The notes below the pieces were generated by a model. It worked only from the letters and a program-made list of their open reading frames with translations, was not told the origin of the DNA and searched no databases. From contig VXOR01000009.1 of the NCBI GenBank assembly GCA_009840005.1, forward strand, positions 8,621-72,620: a stretch of DNA of 64,000 nucleotides, read 5' to 3'. Numbering within the stretch: the stretch's first letter is position 1; each line of letters starts with the position of its first letter. A program made the translations under genes and the position numbers. Shown piece by piece: positions 63,221 to 64,000 of the stretch. Source of the stretch: Gemmatimonadota bacterium. GTDB taxonomy: Bacteria > Latescibacterota > UBA2968 > UBA8231.

Positions 63221-64000
63221 GCACGACGCCCAGCGACTCGGCCGGCGACTCGACGAGCACATCTACGGCCTCGGCGATCTCTTCGAGCGCAAACTCGTGG
63301 GTATAGAGCGGTTGGACCCGCAGCTTCCCGGCGGCCATGGCGCGCAGGCACTCGGCTAGGTTGCGCTGCGTCGGCCACTCGACGAAAACCTCGGGATACG
63401 TTTGGCCGCGCTCGTACGCTGGATCGTGATAGCCGGGACCCGTGCGTGCCGCACTCCGCACATCCACATTGCCCAGCGCTGACCCAAAGCCGTGCGTTAC
63501 CTGCGCTCCCCCTACGAGGACAATGCGCCCCATGCGATGCGTATCCGGCGCTTGCTTTAGGCTCTGATAGATGGTTTCCAAGGCATCGCTAGCCTCGCCG
63601 CCAAAAGCAATGACGCCGAAATCCATGCCATACCCTTGGGTAAATTCCCCGGCCTGCTCGACCACATCCTGTTCAGATGGATCAACGACGCACTCTATGC
63701 CCACCTGCCGGGCAATATCTCGACGGCGCGCAAAGCGATCAACCCCCAAGATGTGGCAGCCGCTTAGCTGGGCGAATTGGGCTGTGAACTGGCCAACCAA
63801 GCCCAACCCGACGACGATCCCATTTTCCCCGTACAAAGGTGCGGTGCGGCGCACCGCGTGTAGTCCAGTTGCCGCCAGATGCACAGACGCGGCCTCGGCA
63901 AAGCTAACGCCCTCGGGTATGGCCGCGCACAAATTCTGCGGCACACAGACCCAATCGGCGTGCAGGGCGTACCCGCCCCCCATGCAGGCCACCCCTTGCC
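63201..64000 (-). CDS. zinc-type alcohol/polyol dehydrogenase family (MDR), partial
   Basis: The visible 266 codons run off the window edge at their N-terminus. ADWVCVPQNLCAAIPEGVSFAEAASVHLAATGLHAV leads to the Rossmann domain (GIVVGLGLVGQFTAQFAQLSG, HILGVDRFARRRDIA). The catalytic domain with zinc ligands would lie outside the window. It ends in LEEIAEAVDVLVESPAESLGVVLKP, as in threonine- or sorbitol-dehydrogenase-like MDR enzymes. Substrate unknown; the context suggests sugar or polyol oxidation. Confidence 0.85.
   Translation of the reverse strand, partial: QGVACMGGGYALHADWVCVPQNLCAAIPEGVSFAEAASVHLAATGLHAVRRTAPLYGENGIVVGLGLVGQFTAQFAQLSGCHILGVDRFARRRDIARQVGIECVVDPSEQDVVEQAGEFTQGYGMDFGVIAFGGEASDALETIYQSLKQAPDTHRMGRIVLVGGAQVTHGFGSALGNVDVRSAARTGPGYHDPAYERGQTYPEVFVEWPTQRNLAECLRAMAAGKLRVQPLYTHEFALEEIAEAVDVLVESPAESLGVVLKPARR

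Overview
The window looks like a chromosome segment of an uncultivated, aerobic, Gram-negative-type bacterium. Evidence for an outer membrane is a TolC-like efflux protein, several lipoproteins with lipoboxes, and a SPOR-domain lipoprotein. Evidence for aerobic respiration is a complete alternative complex III plus caa3-type oxidase operon. The short sigma factor lacking region 1.1, the act-sco-cox order and the accessory genes (paired Gfo/Idh oxidoreductases, enolase-superfamily dehydratases, xylose-isomerase-like TIM barrels, DUF362, creatininase, FG-GAP/ASPIC protein, a phytanoyl-dioxygenase relic) recall the FCB-related and Latescibacterota/Poribacteria-like lineages. That placement is inference; no rRNA gene is present.

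Region 1 (1-28,060) is mostly minus-strand housekeeping. It holds a SPOR lipoprotein (cut by the window edge), hemL, a degenerate THUMP methyltransferase, an M16 peptidase pair, trmJ (+), gmd, gcvP, gcvT, coaE, clpP (+), an EpmA-like synthetase with an extra OB fold, clpX, a cold-shock-domain protein, an AI-2E-type permease carrying an inserted ASH-like domain, a cyclic-nucleotide-binding protein, trxA, holA, a BrkB-type membrane protein, hisN, a sugar isomerase-like protein, a primary-type sigma factor, rph, a DnaC-like loader, smpB, tRNA-Leu(CAG), a glyoxalase, a DUF815 ATPase and tRNA-Arg(CCT).

Region 2 (28,130-40,486) is one plus-strand respiratory operon, actABCDEF - small membrane protein - sco - coxBACD. 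Quinol electrons pass through alternative complex III to an A2-type caa3 oxidase whose subunit II carries its own cytochrome c domain.

Region 3 (40,500-45,810) is an accessory islet: a PD-(D/E)XK nuclease-like protein, a secreted protein flanked by two identical 29-bp palindromic repeats, an IS5-type transposase remnant, a BrnT toxin overlapped by an unusual RHH-ankyrin fusion in the antitoxin position, and an orphan RelB/Phd-like antitoxin next to an apparently internally deleted RelE toxin. A Cpn10-like gene ends the islet, and a duplicated scrap of its 3' end lies beside the toxin relic.

Region 4 (45,820-64,000) is catabolic and accessory: DUF362, TolC, glutaredoxin-like, a DHH phosphoesterase followed by a dioxygenase relic, tRNA-Lys(TTT), a frameshifted secreted discoidin/FlgD-Ig protein, two enolase-superfamily enzymes, two Gfo/Idh oxidoreductases, a two-gene islet of unknown function, an FG-GAP/ASPIC protein, a sugar isomerase-like protein, a DUF5678/aspartyl-protease pair with a truncated protease, repeated leader sequences, an MFS transporter, a creatininase-family amidohydrolase and a partial zinc-type dehydrogenase. 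The strongest leads for something undescribed are the BrnT/RHH-ankyrin module, the ASH-inserted permease and the 60.3-61.2 kb repeat and relic zone.
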